The notes beneath the pieces were generated by a model. The model saw only the letters and a program-made list of their open reading frames with translations. It ran no database searches and was not told the DNA's origin. Shown here in pieces: positions 4,000 to 5,033 of a stretch of 5,033 nt of DNA (positions within the stretch are counted from its first letter, which is position 1; every line of letters begins with the position of its first letter). The stretch is from Dehalococcoidia bacterium. GTDB taxonomy: Bacteria > Chloroflexota > Dehalococcoidia > Dehalococcoidales > JAUVZE01. The stretch covers positions 1 to 5,033 of the forward strand of contig SOJS01000107.1 in the NCBI GenBank assembly GCA_004376435.1, in the 5' to 3' direction. A program made the position numbers and the translations under genes.

Positions 4000-4926
4000 A
4001 TGAACCTTTCCGTGCAGCTGGCACCGAAAAGCAAACACGGCTTACTGCTGGCAAACCCGGTGATGACCGCCTCGGGCACCTTTGGCTACGGCACCGAGTA
4101 CAGCCACCTTTTTGATATTCAAAGGCTGGGGGCGATTATCTGCAAGGGAACTACCCTTAAGCCAAGGGAGGGCAACCCCCAGCCACGGCTGGTGGAAACA
4201 GCCGCTGGTGTGCTTAACTCAATCGGGCTGCAGAATATCGGGGTTGAAGCCCTCATCAGAGAAAAGGCACCGCTGTGGGCCGGCTGGAAAGTGCCCGTCA
4301 TCGTCAATATTGCCGGCGAGACCACTGCCGAATACGCCCAGCTAGCTAGTGAGCTGGAGGGGGTGGCTGGCATTAGCGCCCTTGAGGTAAACATCAGCTG
4401 TCCCAATGTTAAAGCCGGTGGCGCCGAGTTTGGAACCGACCCCGCCTCAGCCGCCAAGGTAACCGCCGCCGTCAAGAAGGCAACTTCCCTGCCCGTGCAG
4501 GTCAAGCTCACCCCAAACACGACTGATATTGTCAGGGTAGCCACCGCTGTGGCTGAGGCTGGCGCCGATGCCATATCGCTGATTAATACCCTAAAGGGCA
4601 CAGCAATAGACATTGCCCGCCGCCGACCACTGCTGGGTAATATAAGCGGCGGCCTCTCCGGTCCGGCAATAAAGCCGGTGGCACTTTATATGGTCTATCA
4701 GGTAGCCGGGGCGGTGGCAGTGCCGGTAGTTGGCTGTGGCGGCATCGCTACCGCCAGCGATGCCCTGGAGTTTATTATGGCTGGCGCCAGTGCCATCCAG
4801 ATAGGCGCCGCCAACTTTAATAACCCCCGGGCGCCGCTTGATGTCCTTGAGGGGATAGAGAAATTTATGGCCCAAGAGGGGATAAAAGATATAAAAGAGC
4901 TTATCGGCGCCGGCAGGGCTGATTAA
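4000..4926 (+). CDS. pyrD: Dihydroorotate dehydrogenase, class 1B catalytic subunit
   Basis: PyrD oxidises dihydroorotate to orotate, the fourth step of de novo UMP synthesis, using FMN. The protein is cytosolic, 308 residues, and the (beta/alpha)8 barrel appears complete. Visible features are ASGTFGYG (24-31), CKGTT (48-52), NSIGLQN (73-79), NISCPN (131-136) with Cys134 as the catalytic base, VKLTPN (168-173), SGGLSGPAIKP (216-226) and the FMN-phosphate sites GCGGI (245-249) and QIGAA (267-271). A catalytic cysteine rather than serine, and lack of an N-terminal membrane helix, place it in class 1. The overall sequence is class 1B, which normally works with the FAD and 2Fe-2S subunit PyrK and passes electrons to NAD+. 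No pyrK lies in this window. The start is supported by AAGGA 8 nt upstream. The gene converges on the RNA-binding protein gene beyond it. Confidence 0.95.
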   Translation: MNLSVQLAPKSKHGLLLANPVMTASGTFGYGTEYSHLFDIQRLGAIICKGTTLKPREGNPQPRLVETAAGVLNSIGLQNIGVEALIREKAPLWAGWKVPVIVNIAGETTAEYAQLASELEGVAGISALEVNISCPNVKAGGAEFGTDPASAAKVTAAVKKATSLPVQVKLTPNTTDIVRVATAVAEAGADAISLINTLKGTAIDIARRRPLLGNISGGLSGPAIKPVALYMVYQVAGAVAVPVVGCGGIATASDALEFIMAGASAIQIGAANFNNPRAPLDVLEGIEKFMAQEGIKDIKELIGAGRAD

Positions 4927-4945
4927 AGAGCAAGTCTGGCGCTAA

Positions 4946-4968
4946 TAGCTAATAGGTATAGATAGCTA
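4946..4968. terminator. Weak stem-loop between convergent genes
   Basis: TAGCTA occurs twice (4946-4951 and 4963-4968) and, being self-complementary, can form a 6-bp stem around an 11-nt loop. A GCG/CGC pair just outside may extend it with a bulge. It lies in the 51-bp gap between pyrD and the leftward gene, where a bidirectional terminator would be expected, but it lacks a U-tract on either side. It overlaps the tandem 7-bp repeat GCTAATA x2 (4941-4954). Confidence 0.2.
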
Positions 4969-4977
4969 CCGCATAGG

Positions 4978-5033
4978 TTAATATCTTCGCTGTCTTCCTC
5001 CCCCGGATCTACCACCTCTACCACCGCCGTAGG
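4978..5033 (-). CDS. C-terminal tail of a glycine-rich RNA-binding (RRM-type) protein, partial
   Basis: The minus-strand frame entering from the right edge reads YGGGRGGRSGGGRQRRY and then a TAA at 4980-4978. Such an arginine-glycine tail ending in Arg-Arg-Tyr is typical of the short bacterial RRM proteins found in cyanobacteria and Chloroflexota, which carry one RNA-recognition motif of about 80 residues followed by an RGG-rich tail and bind single-stranded RNA. Only 17 codons are present, so the RRM itself is outside the window and the family call is inference from the tail. The gene ends 51 bp from pyrD in convergent orientation. An alternative is another RGG-tailed protein such as a helicase or single-stranded DNA-binding protein. 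Confidence 0.65.
   Translation of the reverse strand, partial: YGGGRGGRSGGGRQRRY

Noticed and set aside
4338..4357. Perfect CCAGCT/AGCTGG inverted repeat within pyrD
   Set aside because: It is inside well-conserved coding sequence with no U-tract or regulatory context, and is probably incidental.
4923..5033. Minus-strand open frame of 36 codons from the right edge ending just inside the pyrD 3' end
   Set aside because: Its second half is translated from the A/T-rich intergenic repeats and looks unlike protein. The alternative minus frame ending at 4978 gives a highly characteristic RGG tail, so that frame is preferred.

Overview
The window looks like chromosomal DNA from an uncultured bacterium of the Chloroflexota, most likely class Dehalococcoidia. 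This is inferred from gene order and from recognised protein families: a TraR/DksA zinc-finger gene followed by lspA and rluD, a class 1B pyrD, an RGG-tailed RNA-binding protein, and GC-rich hairpin repeats of a kind I associate with genomes of this group. No rRNA or marker gene here proves it. Base composition is near 50% GC and looks even across the genes.

Layout. Positions 1-305 hold no convincing gene. Most of this stretch (about 44-306) is a MITE-like element: two inverted arms, each carrying two hairpins, around a degenerate core. Its right end touches the stop codon of the leftward operon and appears to supply that operon's terminator. Positions 306-2067 are a leftward three-gene operon (traR/dksA-like, lspA, rluD) driven by a promoter with a perfect -10 box at 2131-2136. 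TTACCT/AGGTAA half-sites surround that promoter. A separate leftward DUF72 (YecE-like) gene follows at 2176-2946, with a promoter so close to the ATG that its mRNA may be leaderless. Transcription diverges at about 2950-3046. The rightward genes are a small COG0011/MTH1187-type thiamine-binding protein (3047-3352), an unrecognised six-helix membrane protein (3365-3979) and pyrD (4000-4926). The last 56 bases encode the C-terminal tail of a convergent leftward gene, probably an RRM-type glycine-rich RNA-binding protein that is cut by the window edge.

How the genes relate. The leftward operon combines a probable transcription regulator, lipoprotein signal peptide cleavage and 23S rRNA pseudouridylation, all housekeeping roles. 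The rightward group pairs a cytosolic small-ligand-binding protein with an apparent membrane transporter, then a pyrimidine biosynthesis enzyme. Any functional link there is inference from spacing alone.

The most interesting signals are two. The first is the membrane protein at 3365-3979: it shows a clear internal duplication (P-x4-G-x3-G, HxxHVxLS and SDxxxP, each occurring twice), implying a 3+3 inverted-topology fold with paired His and Asp residues. The second is the 44-306 element, whose two arms differ by substitutions that preserve base pairing in the hairpins.
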